The position numbers and the translations under genes were made by a program. Source: JBBTSQ01 sp039795895 (GTDB taxonomy: Bacteria > Patescibacteriota > Minisyncoccia > Phycocordibacterales > JBAYGS01). From it: a stretch of DNA of 14,122 nt. Shown piece by piece: positions 13,793 to 14,122 of this stretch. The notes beneath the pieces are model-generated. The model worked only from the letters and a program-made list of their open reading frames with translations. It did no database searches and was not told the origin of the DNA. Position 1 is the first letter of the stretch; each line of letters opens with the position of its first letter. The stretch spans positions 1 through 14,122 of the forward strand of contig JBDKKW010000021.1 of the NCBI GenBank assembly GCA_039795895.1, in the 5' to 3' direction.

Positions 13793-14122
13793 AATAGTCT
13801 AAAACTATCCATCATTTTTCTAACAAGACTTTCTGATTGCGGTTGAGTAACAACATACCCGCCCGAGATCTGATACACCCTATCGCTAGAGAAAATATAT
13901 CGTTCGATGGTATGGTACACCAATTTCCCCTGTGTCTCATACTCATACACTATTTCTCGTGCTGGTTTGGTATCAAATATATACGAACGAGTAGTGACAA
14001 CCTTGAATCCCACAAGTGAACGAGCGTACTGATCGATTTGGTAATTGAGCAAATCATCGTTAGATAAAAACTCCTTAGAAATATTTCTTGGTGTGGCAAA
14101 TATACCCCGGACTGTTGAGTAA
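13789..14122 (-). CDS. unknown protein, C-terminal part (5' end beyond window)
   Basis: The frame stays open to the right edge of the window, so this is the last 110 or so residues of a longer protein; a TTG at 14052 is the first internal start and is not taken as the true one. The visible part reads as a small beta-alpha domain: YARSLVGFKVVTTRSYIFD, AREIVYEYETQGKLVYHT, IERYIFSSDRVYQISGGY, ending VRKMMDSFRLL. The alternating beta strands and a final helix with SFRLL resemble PsbP/Mog1-like (DUF1795-type) exported domains, which is a weak resemblance only. Its stop overlaps the peptidase start (ATGA), so the two probably function together. Confidence 0.7.
   Translation of the reverse strand, partial: YSTVRGIFATPRNISKEFLSNDDLLNYQIDQYARSLVGFKVVTTRSYIFDTKPAREIVYEYETQGKLVYHTIERYIFSSDRVYQISGGYVVTQPQSESLVRKMMDSFRLL

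Overview
The window looks like chromosome from a Candidate Phyla Radiation (Patescibacteria) bacterium, most likely of the Parcubacteria. The evidence is the divergent 16S rRNA 5' end, which carries GCAGCCACCCGTAGGTGT (the EUB338-II probe sequence) and an altered 27F priming site. Streamlined, Parcubacteria-like membrane and cell-surface genes agree with this. The lineage is inferred from sequence features, not from a tree. Nearly all genes lie on the minus strand.

Layout, left to right. Positions 1-428 are the 5' part of a minus-strand 16S rRNA gene. Its promoter (TTGACG-16-TATAAT) lies at 737-764, so the leader is about 300 nt and contains a boxA-like sequence and a hairpin. A perfect 19-bp terminator stem (827-867) separates it from an unrecognised 528-residue membrane protein (915-2501). 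Next come the UMP kinase gene pyrH (2641-3426) and a divergent 78-residue protein with a CxH/CxxC zinc-site candidate (3557-3793), with a perfect 10-3-10 palindrome between their starts. The secDF translocase genes follow (3850-6107), with another palindrome on the secD promoter. A plus-strand orphan gene (6284-6739) has its own promoter, ribosome binding site and terminator.

Positions 6789-9878 form a lipid-linked glycan module. A polyprenyl-phosphate sugar phosphotransferase and a PAP2-type phosphatase share an operon (sugar loaded on undecaprenyl phosphate, carrier recycled), and a GT4 glycosyltransferase diverges from it. A 158-bp inverted-repeat-bounded element (9882-10039) separates the GT4 gene from the converging rodA. 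The right end is a minus-strand cell-envelope cluster: a partial unknown protein, a secreted HExxH metallopeptidase, a membrane-anchored CxDGxxN...DCGGxC protein, and the SEDS peptidoglycan polymerase RodA. The junctions partial/peptidase and DCGG/rodA overlap (ATGA and TAATG).

One theme runs through the window. Most start codons lack a Shine-Dalgarno sequence, and several first genes of transcription units have a -10-like hexamer only 5-13 nt from the ATG, which suggests leaderless or near-leaderless mRNAs. The orphan gene at 6284 is the clear exception, with a proper AAAGG site, which fits an acquired gene. No tRNA, CRISPR array, transposase or complete mobile element was seen.
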